Source: Caballeronia sp. dw_19
Lineage (GTDB): Bacteria; Pseudomonadota; Gammaproteobacteria; Burkholderiales; Burkholderiaceae
Assembly: GCF_018449515.1 (NCBI RefSeq)
Contig: NZ_JAAVUQ010000005.1
Span: 310,001-374,000, forward strand
Direction of reading: 5' to 3'
DNA: 64,000 nucleotides
The first letter of the stretch is position 1. Each line of letters begins with the position of its first letter. Positions 18,750 to 27,392 of the stretch are shown in pieces. The notes under the pieces were generated by a model that made no database searches, was not told the origin of the DNA, and worked only from the letters and a program-made list of their open reading frames with translations. The position numbers and the translations under genes are program-made.

Positions 18750-19139
18750 GGCTTTCACTTTCGATGTCCTCGAAAACGTTAGGCAAGCAGGGAGCGCGTG
18801 ACGTGCATCAACAGGTCCGATACCACGGTACGACGGACCCACGTGACTGCTTTCGGCAAAACCGTCAGGCGCGAAGATTCATTCTAGGCATTTGTCACAA
18901 GTTTTTTCAACCTTCCTGCGCTTGCGGTTTTGCAAGGCCTTTTGCGCGGCCGTCTGCAAGGTCACTTACACCGGGAGTAAGGGACTGGAGCTTGCGACCG
19001 AAGCTTGCAACCGGTACGCATGAAAACGCGAAATGCGAATGCGCTTCATAATCGAACACTCGAAGGACTGGAACAGCCTGGCCTCCCCCAACCACGCGGC
19101 ACCTGTACTGCGGCCGCATCGACCTCACTCCCCTAGCCT
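18750..19139. other. Gene-free stretch upstream of the GH15 gene
   Basis: Nothing coding is supported. Words such as TTGCAAGG and AAGCTTGC recur at 18930-19020, but no promoter or stable terminator was recognised. The GH15 start codon at 19140 has no clear ribosome site in front. Confidence 0.45.
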
Positions 19140-21005
19140 ATGCCCGCACTGATTGAGGACTACGCCCTGGTCGGCGATGGTCACACCGCTGCCCTGATTT
19201 CAAAAGAGGGCTCGATAGACTGGCTGTGCTGGCCGCGCTTCGACTCCGGCGCGTGTTTTGCGGCCCTCTTGGGCACGCCGGAAAACGGCCGCTGGCTGAT
19301 TACACCCGACCTGCCCGAGGGCGCCCCGCCGCCGGTCATCACCCGCCGGTATCGCGGCGATACGCTGATCCTGGAAACCGATTTCGAAACGCCCGACGGA
19401 AAGGTTTCGCTCATCGACTTCATGCCGGTCCGTGATGGCGCATCCGACCTTGTGCGCATCGTGGTGGGCCGGCGCGGCACGGTGAAGATGAAAATGGAAC
19501 TGGTGCTGCGCTTCGATTACGGCTCCTCCATTCCGTGGGTCAGCCGGCTCCCCGACGAAAGCGGTATTCGCGCGATCGCCGGTCCCGATCTATGCGTGTT
19601 GCGTACGCCCATCGAGCTCACCGGCGAGAACATGCGCACCGTCGGCGAATTCACCGTAAGCGAGGGTGAGCGCGTCCCCTTCTCGCTCGTGTATTCGCAA
19701 TCGCACTTGCACCTGCCTCGCGCACTCGATCCCCATACGCAGTTCGCGCGCACCGAGAACTTCTGGCTGGAGTGGTCGGGACGCAGCAATCTTGACGGCC
19801 GCTGGGGTCCGGCCATCCGCCGCTCGCTGATTACGCTCAAGGCGCTCGCTTACGAACCGACCGGCGGTATTGTCGCGGCGCCGACCACGTCGTTGCCTGA
19901 GCAACTGGGCGGCACGCGCAACTGGGATTATCGATACTGCTGGTTACGCGACGCCACCATCACCCTCCTCGCAATGATGCGCAGCGGTTACTACGACGAA
20001 GCGCGCGCCTGGCGGGCATGGCTTGGCCGCGTGATGGCCGGGTCGCCGGATCAGGTGCAGATCATGTACGGCATTGCGGGCGAGCGGCGCTTGCCCGAAT
20101 GGGAAGTCGACTGGCTGCCGGGTTACGAGAACTCGAAACCTGTGCGCATTGGCAACGGCGCGGTCAACCAGTTGCAACTCGATGTCTACGGCGAGGTCAT
20201 GAACGCGCTGCATCTCGCGCGCGTGGGCGGCCTCCAAAGCGATGAAACCGTATGGTCGATCCAGCGCGCCATGCTCGATCATCTCGACACCATCTGGCAG
20301 GAAGCAGACGAAGGCATCTGGGAAACGCGCGGCGGCCGTCAACAATTCACGTTCTCGAAGGTCATGGCGTGGGTCGCCTACGACCGCGCGATCAAATCGG
20401 CGGAACAGTTCAGCCTGGAAGGCCCGATCGACCACTGGCGCGCGGTGCGCGACACCATTCACGCGGACGTATGCGAGAAAAGCTGGAATCCGTCGATGAA
20501 CTCGTTCGCGCAAACTTACGGCGGCGACGCTCTCGATGCCAGTTTGCTGCTGATTCCACTGCTCGGCTTTCTGCCTCCGGAAGATCCGCGCGTGATCTCC
20601 ACGGTCCACGCCATCGAGCGTGATCTCACCCATGACGGACTGGTCAAGCGATACCACACGACGGAGGTACAGGACGGACTGCCGCCCGGGGAAGGCACGT
20701 TTCTGGCGTGCAGCTTCTGGCTGGTCGACAATCTCGCGCTGCAGGGGCGCCACGAGGAAGCGTACGCGATGTTCGAGCGTTTGCTCGGTCTCGCCAACGA
20801 CGTCGGCCTGCTGGCCGAGGAATATGACACGGTCGCGAAACGTCTGGTTGGTAACTTTCCGCAAGCGTTCTCGCATGTCGCGCTCGTGCATACCGGCATG
20901 AACCTGATGCGCCACGAACAAGGCATGGCGAAGGCTACCGGCCAGCCCACGTCGCGTCAGGACAAACCCTCGGACGCAACGCTCGCAAAAGAAAGCAAAA
21001 CGTAA
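19140..21005 (+). CDS. Glycoside hydrolase family 15 protein (glucoamylase/trehalase-like)
   Basis: A 621-residue cytoplasmic protein with the bacterial GH15 layout: an N-terminal beta-sandwich (IEDYALVGDGHTAALISKEGSIDWLCWPRFDSGACFAALL) and an alpha/alpha toroid with GGTRNWDYRYCWLRDATITL near residue 260. Candidate catalytic acids lie in QLDVYGEVMNAL near 350 and in LLAEEYD near 560. Relatives hydrolyse alpha-glucosidic bonds, including trehalose in some actinobacterial and proteobacterial members, so trehalose or a short maltooligosaccharide is a fair guess. No signal peptide is present. There are no trehalose or glycogen genes alongside in this window. Confidence 0.9.
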   Translation: MPALIEDYALVGDGHTAALISKEGSIDWLCWPRFDSGACFAALLGTPENGRWLITPDLPEGAPPPVITRRYRGDTLILETDFETPDGKVSLIDFMPVRDGASDLVRIVVGRRGTVKMKMELVLRFDYGSSIPWVSRLPDESGIRAIAGPDLCVLRTPIELTGENMRTVGEFTVSEGERVPFSLVYSQSHLHLPRALDPHTQFARTENFWLEWSGRSNLDGRWGPAIRRSLITLKALAYEPTGGIVAAPTTSLPEQLGGTRNWDYRYCWLRDATITLLAMMRSGYYDEARAWRAWLGRVMAGSPDQVQIMYGIAGERRLPEWEVDWLPGYENSKPVRIGNGAVNQLQLDVYGEVMNALHLARVGGLQSDETVWSIQRAMLDHLDTIWQEADEGIWETRGGRQQFTFSKVMAWVAYDRAIKSAEQFSLEGPIDHWRAVRDTIHADVCEKSWNPSMNSFAQTYGGDALDASLLLIPLLGFLPPEDPRVISTVHAIERDLTHDGLVKRYHTTEVQDGLPPGEGTFLACSFWLVDNLALQGRHEEAYAMFERLLGLANDVGLLAEEYDTVAKRLVGNFPQAFSHVALVHTGMNLMRHEQGMAKATGQPTSRQDKPSDATLAKESKT

Positions 21006-21452
21006 TGTTGTTCGAATAATTAACGGAAATTGACGATTTCAACGCTAAATTCATGCTGAATAGCGGTAAAGAGCACGTATGTTGCGTTGCACAAAAGCGT
21101 GTTCTTGGCTATGATCGAAGAGGCTTTCCGACCGGTCGTTCGGTGAATTGAAATTTTGAATGGGGTCTGGATCACGGCTTAGCCGGTATGTGTTTTGTGT
21201 TGAGCCCGGAAGGCAACGCCGGCTTGATGCCCAGTCCCGCCCCTCTTCCCTGCGACCCCTCATGAAGCGAACAAGCAACAACGCAAGCAACAACGAATAA
21301 CTGCCAGCACCAGCAATGCGGTGCAATCGACGAACTGCACGCCGAGCCGGGAACCAGCGAAAGCCTGACCCGGCATGACGCCACCGCCGATAGAGGCCAA
21401 CCGCCGGACACGCTCCCGGAGACGGGCGCAGCCGGATTTATACAGGTCAGAC
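21006..21452. other. Gene-free stretch upstream of phaZ with a long leader
   Basis: No gene is supported. A near-consensus promoter lies at 21087-21115, so about 330 nt of untranslated leader would precede phaZ. Alternatively a short non-coding RNA could begin there. No terminator was recognised between this promoter and phaZ. Confidence 0.5.
21087..21115 (+). promoter_or_regulatory. Sigma-70-like promoter upstream of phaZ
   Basis: TTGCAC (21087-21092) and TATGAT (21110-21115) are separated by 17 bases, five of six matches at each element. Transcription would start near 21122. Confidence 0.6.
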
Positions 21453-22724
21453 ATGCTCTATCAATTCCACGAATTTCAGCGGGCCATGTTGAGCCCCCTT
21501 ACGGCATGGGCGGAAGCGGCATCGAAGTCGTTCACCAATCCTTCCAGCCCGCTCGCGTACGTGCCCGGTTCCACGCGGCTCGCGGCCGGCTACGAATTGC
21601 TGTATCGCCTGGGCAAGGATTACGAGAAGCCCGAGTTCGAACTGCATCAGATCGAGAAGAACGGCCATGCCATTCCTATCGTCGAGCAGATCGTGCTGGA
21701 AAAACCCTTCTGCAGGCTGATCCGCTTCAAGCGTTTCTCCGACGACAGCGCAACCGTCACCGAACTCAAGACCGAACCTATCGTGCTGGTCTGCGCCCCG
21801 CTGTCGGGTCACCACTCCACGCTGTTGCGCGACACGGTGAAGACGCTGCTGCACAACCACAAGGTCTATCTGACGGACTGGCTCGACGCCCGCATGGTGC
21901 CGCTTGAAGACGGGTCGTTCCATCTCGACGACTACGTGGAATACATCCAGGAATTCATCCGCCATATTGGCGCGAAAGACCTGCACGTGATCTCGGTGTG
22001 CCAGCCGACCGTGCCGGTGCTCGCCGCAATCGCGCTGATGGCCAGCCGCGGTGAAGACACGCCGCGCACCATGACCATGATGGGCGGCCCTATTGATGCG
22101 CGTCGCAGCCCCACGTCGGTCAACTCGCTCGCGAGTGAACATTCATACGAATGGTTCGAGAACAACGTGATCTACACGGTGCCGGCGAACTATCCGGGTG
22201 TAGGCCGCAAGGTGTATCCGGGCTTTCTGCAGCATGCCGGTTTTGTCGCCATGAACCCGGAGCGGCACGTGACGGCGCATTGGGACTTCTATCAGAACCT
22301 GATGCGTGGTGACGACGAAGATGCGGAGCAGCATCGCCGCTTCTACGACGAATACAACGCCGTGCTCGACATGGACGCCGACTACTACCTCGACACCATT
22401 CGCATTGTGTTCCAGGAGTTCCGCCTGGCCGAAGGCACGTGGAACGTCAATGGTGAGCTCGTGCGTCCGCAGGACATCAAGAACACGGCACTGCTGACCA
22501 TCGAAGGCGAACTCGACGACATTTCAGGCAGCGGCCAGACGCGTGCTGCGCATGACTTGTGCACCGGCATTGCGGCGAAGAACAAACGCCACTACATGGC
22601 GGAGAAGGCCGGCCACTACGGCATTTTCTCGGGACGCCGCTGGCGCACGATGGTGTATCCGCAACTGCGCGAATTCATTCTCGCGCACGACAAGGCGCCG
22701 AAAAAGGAAGCTGTCCCGGCCTGA
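21453..22724 (+). CDS. phaZ: Intracellular polyhydroxyalkanoate depolymerase
   Basis: A 423-residue alpha/beta-hydrolase that mobilises stored PHB granules. The family start MLYQFHEFQRAMLSPLTAWAE is at 21453 behind AGG. The active-site box has Cys instead of Ser: ISVCQPTVP with Cys183, the same number as reported for the Cupriavidus PhaZ1 nucleophile. Downstream DDISGSGQ and EKAGHYGIFSGRRW supply the probable Asp and His. No signal peptide is present, as expected for an enzyme acting on native granules. It ends at a strong terminator and faces a TetR gene. No other PHA genes are in the window. Confidence 0.93.
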   Translation: MLYQFHEFQRAMLSPLTAWAEAASKSFTNPSSPLAYVPGSTRLAAGYELLYRLGKDYEKPEFELHQIEKNGHAIPIVEQIVLEKPFCRLIRFKRFSDDSATVTELKTEPIVLVCAPLSGHHSTLLRDTVKTLLHNHKVYLTDWLDARMVPLEDGSFHLDDYVEYIQEFIRHIGAKDLHVISVCQPTVPVLAAIALMASRGEDTPRTMTMMGGPIDARRSPTSVNSLASEHSYEWFENNVIYTVPANYPGVGRKVYPGFLQHAGFVAMNPERHVTAHWDFYQNLMRGDDEDAEQHRRFYDEYNAVLDMDADYYLDTIRIVFQEFRLAEGTWNVNGELVRPQDIKNTALLTIEGELDDISGSGQTRAAHDLCTGIAAKNKRHYMAEKAGHYGIFSGRRWRTMVYPQLREFILAHDKAPKKEAVPA

Positions 22725-22771
22725 TCGCGGTCTGACGGAATAGCCGCCTGGAATTGATTGGCATGACACAG

Positions 22772-22797
22772 CACGCCGCGTTTTACGCGGCGTGTTT
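22772..22797 (+). terminator. Intrinsic terminator of phaZ
   Basis: A perfect nine-pair stem CACGCCGCG / CGCGGCGTG (22772-22780 with 22786-22794) around TTTTA, followed by TTT. Confidence 0.8.
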
Positions 22798-22835
22798 CAT
22801 TGAAGGGCCCCTCTGCGACGAGCAGGCCCGATGCA

Positions 22836-23468
22836 TCAGCGCCGCAACAAATACGCGAGCAGCAATTCCGTGTTCATCTTGATAATTTCATCGCGTTCGG
22901 CATCGCGGCTGAAGTCGAGTCCGAACGTGGCTTCGAGCGTGAAACGATTCGATACGATGTAATACCCGAGCCCCGACAAAGTCACGTAAAAACGCAGCGG
23001 GTCGACGTTATTGCGAAATAGTCCGGCATGCTGACCACGTTCGAGAATCTTCGCAAGCGTGGCGACCACCGGCGATATCAACTCCCGAATACGCGTGGAA
23101 CCCTTTATATAGCGGGCTTCGTGCAGGTTTTCGTTATTGATGAGCCGCAAGAGTTCGGGATGCTCACGATAATAATTCCAGATGAAATGCGCCAGTTGCG
23201 TGATCGCTTCGACGGGTGCGATCCCATCAAGGTCGAGCGTCTTTTCAGCCTCGGTGAGTGCGGCGAATGCATGTTCGAGCACAGCCGTGAACAACTGCTC
23301 CTTGCTGCCGAAATAATAGTAGAGCATTCGCTCGTTGGTTTCGGCACGGCGTGCAATCTGGTCGACACGTGCGCCGAACAAGCCGCCCGCAGCAAATTCC
23401 TCTGCGGCGGCGAGCAGGATGCGACGGCGTGTACCCTCGGGATCTCTTTTGATTTTTGGCTGGTTCAT
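22836..23468 (-). CDS. TetR-family transcriptional regulator
   Basis: A 210-residue repressor-type protein. The N-terminal helix-turn-helix is clear: TRRRILLAAAEEFAAGGLFGARVDQIARRAETNERMLYYYFGSKEQLF, about residues 10-58. The C-terminal half is a ligand-binding helical domain (AITQLAHFIWNYYREHPELLRLINNENLHEARY) like TetR_C regulators of aromatic or fatty-acid metabolism. The start at 23468 gives MNQPKIKRDPEGT, and 23 more upstream codons are open but unlikely. An imperfect inverted repeat CGTTAT-N4-ATAGCG (23493-23508) lies 25 bp upstream and may be its own operator. Its target genes are not evident; it is convergent with phaZ. Confidence 0.9.
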   Translation of the reverse strand: MNQPKIKRDPEGTRRRILLAAAEEFAAGGLFGARVDQIARRAETNERMLYYYFGSKEQLFTAVLEHAFAALTEAEKTLDLDGIAPVEAITQLAHFIWNYYREHPELLRLINNENLHEARYIKGSTRIRELISPVVATLAKILERGQHAGLFRNNVDPLRFYVTLSGLGYYIVSNRFTLEATFGLDFSRDAERDEIIKMNTELLLAYLLRR

Positions 23469-23937
23469 GGTGGCTTTGTGATCGACAAACCGCGTTATCG
23501 AAATAGCGTCACGCGTTCCCGTGTCCTCAGGACGCATGCGATGGATCGGTTACGCCAACGTGATTGGGGAATACCGTCCTGCAGTCAATCGAAAGCAATT
23601 TGATTATGTGCACATCGTTGGCAGGTTGGCAATTGGGAATGGTTGGGAACAGCTTGAAATTCAGCGATAATGCCGCATCCCGTGCAACGGCCGGAAACGC
23701 TCGAACAGGACGTCAAAAATGAGCGCGAACCAGAGCGCTCGACATGTCCCCACGTGCTGTCGCCGAATGTCGTCGAATCTCGCCGAACGCGGATTATACG
23801 GATCGTGCCAAGGGCCAATCGTCTGTTTTGTCGGATCCACAAGCCTGGCCAACGCCAGATGAATGGACCGTTCGTGTTGCAACGCCTTCGCGCCAAGGTC
23901 ACGAGCCCGTCCGCGCCATCCTCCCCAAGCCGTTAAT
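23469..23937. other. Gene-free stretch between TetR and rnfB
   Basis: No gene is supported. It holds a possible TetR operator (23493-23508), a promoter candidate (23643-23671) and a three-unit 10-bp repeat at 23759-23788 (GTCGCCGAAT, GTCGTCGAAT, CTCGCCGAAC). The rnfB frame stays open back to 23863, so part of the end could be coding. Confidence 0.45.
23643..23671 (+). promoter_or_regulatory. Possible sigma-70 promoter for rnfB-nth
   Basis: TTGGGA (23643-23648) and GATAAT (23666-23671) with a 17-base spacer, four and five matches to consensus. It would give a leader of about 260 nt before the GTG start at 23938. Confidence 0.4.
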
Positions 23938-24843
23938 GTGACTGTAGTGACTGCAACTTCTGCCAAAACCCTCGCCGACCAGATCGAAGACCGGCTGCCC
24001 CAGACGCAATGCACCAAATGCGGCTATCCCGCTTGCCGGCCGTACGCCGAGGCCATTGCCGCGGGCGAGGCAAACTACAACCAGTGCCCGCCGGGGGGCC
24101 AGGAGGGTGTGGTCCGCCTGGCCAGCCTGCTCGGCAAGCCTGTCATTGCGCTGAATCCCGATAACGGCGTGGAACGGCCCCGGCCGCTTGCGATCATCGA
24201 TGAAAATCTTTGCATCGGCTGCACGCTGTGTCTGCAGGCGTGTCCGGTCGATGCGATCGTCGGTGCGGCGAAGCAGATGCACACGATCATCCCCGAGCTC
24301 TGCACCGGCTGCGACCTGTGCGTGCCGCCCTGCCCGGTCGATTGCATCGCCATGGTCCCGGTCACGGGCGAGAAAACCGGCTGGGACGCATGGAGCCAGC
24401 AGGAAGCCGACGCGGCACGCAAGCGGCACGACTTTCGCCAGGCACGCCTCGCACGTGAACGCGACGCGGCAGAAGCGCGCAAGGCGGCACGCATGGCGGG
24501 TGCGTCGGGTACTGAGCCACGCGGTCGACTGAATACCGAGCCAGACGGATCGGTTGAATCAAAAACGGCGCAGCCCGTCACCACGGCCGACGACGACGCG
24601 CAGGCAAAAAAGCGCGCCATCATCCAGGCCGCGATGGACCGTGCACGCCAGAAGAAAGAAGAGATGGCCAAACTTGGCGTGGGGCCGAAAAATACCGACG
24701 CGGTCAGCCCGGAGGTTCAGGCGCAGATCGATGCAGCGGAAGCGCGGCGGCATCGGCTCGGTATAACGCGCCCTGATAACGACAAAAGTTCGACACCTGC
24801 CATCGACCCCGACCGTGAACCTGGTAACGATAACAAGACCTGA
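23938..24843 (+). CDS. rnfB: RnfB/RsxB-type iron-sulfur electron-transfer protein
   Basis: About 301 residues with a GTG start at 23938. A second GTG three codons on and an ATG at 23863 are alternatives, none with a good ribosome site. The domain order is an Fe-S domain with Cys25, Cys28, Cys33 and Cys50 ([20 protein letters not shown]), then two ferredoxin-type 4Fe-4S motifs, [14 protein letters not shown] and [15 protein letters not shown] charged, helical tail of about 130 residues ends it. The N-terminal membrane helix of true RnfB is missing, so the protein should be soluble. No other rnf genes are present, and nth starts 5 bp downstream, the same order as the end of the E. coli rsx-nth operon. 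Confidence 0.9.
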   Translation: MTVVTATSAKTLADQIEDRLPQTQCTKCGYPACRPYAEAIAAGEANYNQCPPGGQEGVVRLASLLGKPVIALNPDNGVERPRPLAIIDENLCIGCTLCLQACPVDAIVGAAKQMHTIIPELCTGCDLCVPPCPVDCIAMVPVTGEKTGWDAWSQQEADAARKRHDFRQARLARERDAAEARKAARMAGASGTEPRGRLNTEPDGSVESKTAQPVTTADDDAQAKKRAIIQAAMDRARQKKEEMAKLGVGPKNTDAVSPEVQAQIDAAEARRHRLGITRPDNDKSSTPAIDPDREPGNDNKT

Positions 24844-24848
24844 ACACG

Positions 24849-25493
24849 ATGAACGCCCAAAAACGCCGTGCGATCTTTGAAACGCTGCAAAGCCTGAATC
24901 CACATCCGACCACCGAACTCGAGCATGAATCGCCGTTCGAATTGCTGATCTCGGTGCTGTTGTCGGCACAAGCCACCGATGTCTCCGTGAACAAAGCCAT
25001 GCGGCGCATGTACCCGGTCGCCAACACGCCGGCCAAGGTGCTGGCGCTGGGCGAAGAAGGCGTGAGGGAGTACATCAAGACCATCGGATTGTTTCGGACG
25101 AAAGCGAAGAACGTGATCGCCACGTGCAAGATCCTGGTGGAGCAATACGGAGGGGAGGTCCCGGACGATCGCGAGGCGCTTGAATCGCTTCCCGGCGTTG
25201 GACGAAAGACGGCAAACGTGATCCTGAACACGGCGTTCGGGCATCCGACCATCGCCGTGGATACGCATATCTTTCGGGTATCGAATCGTACCGGGCTCGC
25301 GCCCGGGAAAGACGTGCGCGCGGTCGAAATAGCGTTGGAGAAATTCGTCCCCGATGAATTCAAACAGGACGCTCATCACTGGCTGATCCTGCACGGCCGC
25401 TATGTCTGCCGGGCACGCGTGCCCGAATGCTGGCATTGCGCGATCGAACCGCTGTGCGAGTTCCGGCCGAAGACGCCGGCGCCTATCGAATAA
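24849..25493 (+). CDS. nth: Endonuclease III
   Basis: A 214-residue DNA glycosylase/AP lyase that removes oxidised pyrimidines. The helix-hairpin-helix is LPGVGRKTANV with catalytic Lys120, and the catalytic Asp138 lies in AVDTHIFRV; both numbers equal those of E. coli Nth. The C-terminal 4Fe-4S loop is CRARVPECWHCAIEPLC. It follows rnfB by 5 bp, so the two are almost certainly one operon, putting an Fe-S electron carrier and an Fe-S repair enzyme together. Confidence 0.97.
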   Translation: MNAQKRRAIFETLQSLNPHPTTELEHESPFELLISVLLSAQATDVSVNKAMRRMYPVANTPAKVLALGEEGVREYIKTIGLFRTKAKNVIATCKILVEQYGGEVPDDREALESLPGVGRKTANVILNTAFGHPTIAVDTHIFRVSNRTGLAPGKDVRAVEIALEKFVPDEFKQDAHHWLILHGRYVCRARVPECWHCAIEPLCEFRPKTPAPIE

Positions 25494-25608
25494 GAGGAAT
25501 AAGTAAAATAAGCACCGGGAAGGTCGACACGCGCCGAAACGGGCGAAAGGCAGCGATGCAGCTTAAAATGAGCCTCTGAAAACGACCCCTGCAAGCCACT
25601 CCACACCC

Positions 25609-26040
25609 ATGTTCAACCCCAGCCGCGACGAAGTTCGCCAATTTTTCACCGACACCTGGCGCAAGCAGCGCGAGGGCGGCGTCCTGACACCGCTTGAGAG
25701 CATTGCCGCGGATTGGATCGGCGAGCATCCTGAATACCAGCAAGAACTCGCCGATCCCGACGTGGCCCACGCCGACTACTCGCCGGATCAGGGCAAGAGC
25801 AACCCGTTCCTGCATTTGTCGATGCATCTCGCCATTACCGAGCAATTGTCCATCGATCAACCGCCCGGCATCCGGCGCGCGCATGAGCGACTGGTCGGCC
25901 GGATGGGTTCGACGCATGACGCTCAGCACGCCATCATGGAATGCCTTGGGCAGATCATCTGGGAATCACAGCGCAACAACACGCCGCCGGACACCGACGC
26001 GTATCTTGCGCTGATCGAACAACGGGCGTCGCGAGACTGA
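25609..26040 (+). CDS. DUF1841 family protein
   Basis: A 143-residue soluble protein matching the DUF1841 pattern: MFNPSRDEVRQFFTDTWRKQREG at the start, then NPFLHLSMHLAITEQLSIDQPPGIR and HDAQHAIMECLGQIIWESQRN. Function is unknown. The conserved His residues in HLSMHL and HDAQH could bind a metal. It lies 115 bp after nth and ends before a strong two-way terminator. Confidence 0.9.
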   Translation: MFNPSRDEVRQFFTDTWRKQREGGVLTPLESIAADWIGEHPEYQQELADPDVAHADYSPDQGKSNPFLHLSMHLAITEQLSIDQPPGIRRAHERLVGRMGSTHDAQHAIMECLGQIIWESQRNNTPPDTDAYLALIEQRASRD

Positions 26041-26080
26041 AGAACAAGGCCCGAGAGCCGAGGGCCGAACCAAAAACGAA

Positions 26081-26118
26081 AACACCCCGCGAGTCATTGA
26101 CCGGCGGGGTGTTTTTTT
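26081..26118. terminator. Bidirectional intrinsic terminator
   Basis: A ten-pair stem AACACCCCGC / GCGGGGTGTT (26081-26090 with 26104-26113) is followed by Ts on the plus strand, and on the minus strand by TTCGTTTTT. It serves both DUF1841 and the convergent cytochrome gene. Confidence 0.85.
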
Positions 26119-26156
26119 ATGCGTCCATCAAACCGACAAAGACGATCCGGCGATGC

Positions 26157-26537
26157 TTACTTCTTCACGATCAAATCGCCATCCAATGATTCGATATACG
26201 CCGAGATGTCCTTCAGGTCACTTTGCGACAAGCTTTGCACCTGTGCGGCCATGATCGGGTTGTTGCGCCCGAAGTTCGGATTGCCGTTGCCCATCTGATA
26301 CTGGCGCAACGCCCAGTACAGATAGTCGGCGTGCTGGCCTGCGAGCTTCGGATACTCCGCGCTCACCGGCTTGTTCAGGTTCGGGCCGTGGCAGGCCGCG
26401 CAATTGTGGGCCTCGGTGAGCACCTTGCCATTGCTTGCATCGGCTGCATGCGCCGGCTGCATGGCCAGAACGCCGATCGCGCCGATCAGCGCGGCTGCCG
26501 TGCATGCTGTCTTCAACACTGTGTCGAGTGCCTTCAT
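26157..26537 (-). CDS. Periplasmic monohaem cytochrome c (class I)
   Basis: A 126-residue exported protein. The signal peptide covers about residues 1-31 and ends in AHA. One haem site, CAACH, near residue 46, and the distal Met probably lies in NPIMAAQVQSLSQSDLKDISAYIESL, the usual helix pattern of c4/c5-type cytochromes. It carries electrons in the periplasm, most likely to a terminal oxidase. A related cytochrome gene lies 79 bp upstream, so the two look like a pair that could make a dihaem-like relay. Confidence 0.92.
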   Translation of the reverse strand: MKALDTVLKTACTAAALIGAIGVLAMQPAHAADASNGKVLTEAHNCAACHGPNLNKPVSAEYPKLAGQHADYLYWALRQYQMGNGNPNFGRNNPIMAAQVQSLSQSDLKDISAYIESLDGDLIVKK

Positions 26538-26616
26538 GAATTCTCCTATCCGCGATTAGTGATTACCGGGTGACGGGCGCCGCTGACCTGACAATCAGAT
26601 ATGGGCGCAACGCGGA

Positions 26617-26982
26617 TCACTTGTCGGGATTGTTCTTCGAAGAGGGGGTTTGCGCGGCGTAATACGCAGCGATGTCGGCGATATCCTGATCGGACAGCGT
26701 GGTCGCTATGCCATGCATCGTCTCGAAATGGCGATCGCCCTTCTTGTAGGCATGCAGCGCGTTCTCAATATAGCGGGCGCTCTGGCCACCGAGCATGGGA
26801 ACCCGGTACACCTCGGGATACGCGGTCCGGTAACCGGGAATGCCGTGGCACCCGATACACATCGCAACTTTGCCCTGGGCTGCTTTCGCGTTGCCCACGA
26901 CATCGGCGGATGCCTGTGTCGCGAAGCCGGCAAGCCCCGACAGCGCTGCGATCACGGCACATTTGCCGACGAATTTATTCAT
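26617..26982 (-). CDS. Periplasmic monohaem cytochrome c (class I)
   Basis: A 121-residue exported protein with a signal peptide ending in ASA near residue 26. The haem motif is CIGCH near 42-46, followed by GIPGYRTAYPEVYRVPMLGGQSARYIENAL and a candidate axial Met in MHGIATTLSDQDIADIAAYYA. Resembles the N-terminal half of cytochrome c4, as the neighbouring cytochrome resembles the other half, so the pair may be a split or duplicated c4. It is upstream in the same minus-strand unit. Confidence 0.92.
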   Translation of the reverse strand: MNKFVGKCAVIAALSGLAGFATQASADVVGNAKAAQGKVAMCIGCHGIPGYRTAYPEVYRVPMLGGQSARYIENALHAYKKGDRHFETMHGIATTLSDQDIADIAAYYAAQTPSSKNNPDK

Positions 26983-27392
26983 AGCTTCTAACCTGGCATG
27001 AGGGGAAATCCGGCACCTTGGACGCTTGGCGTTCCGGGACTTTCTCGGGACTGGTCAAACGGACGCGCGCTGAACGAGGGCACTAATTAGTCCCCTGGAG
27101 CGCAAATCCGCGCGTTTTCGCGCATTTCCGTTTTCCAGCCACGCGGGCCAAAAAAATCGCGCTAATTGTACCGCGCGACCTACCCTGCGTCCACCGGCCG
27201 CAGCAGGGCCAGCCCCATCGCTCAAGGCCGCAGCGCCTGGGTTCCGGCAGACTGCGACAATCTGTCCGATGGACATTTGATTCTCCTTCGGCAGCAAATG
27301 ACCCGGTTGAGCACGATTGGGCGTTTCGGGGGCGGCTCGGCCAAAACCCTTCTGACTTATACTGCAATTTTTCCTTCTCCGAGGGACGCGTC
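26983..27392. other. Divergent region between the cytochrome pair and moxR
   Basis: About 410 bp. It contains a TACAAT -10-like element on the minus strand (plus-strand bases near 27165-27170) that could serve the cytochromes and, on the plus strand, TATACT near 27358, about 35 bp before the moxR start. A possible short minus-strand frame is listed separately. Confidence 0.4.
27055..27276 (-). CDS. Possible small protein of unknown function
   Basis: A 73-residue frame starting MSIGQIVAVCRNPGA at 27276, with an excellent AAGGAG seven bases upstream. The first 15 codons look protein-like, but the rest is Arg/Ala rich and matches no family I know. The TACAAT element falls inside it. It could be a leader peptide, a decayed gene or chance. 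Confidence 0.28.
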   Translation of the reverse strand: MSIGQIVAVCRNPGAAALSDGAGPAAAGGRRVGRAVQLARFFWPAWLENGNARKRADLRSRGLISALVQRASV

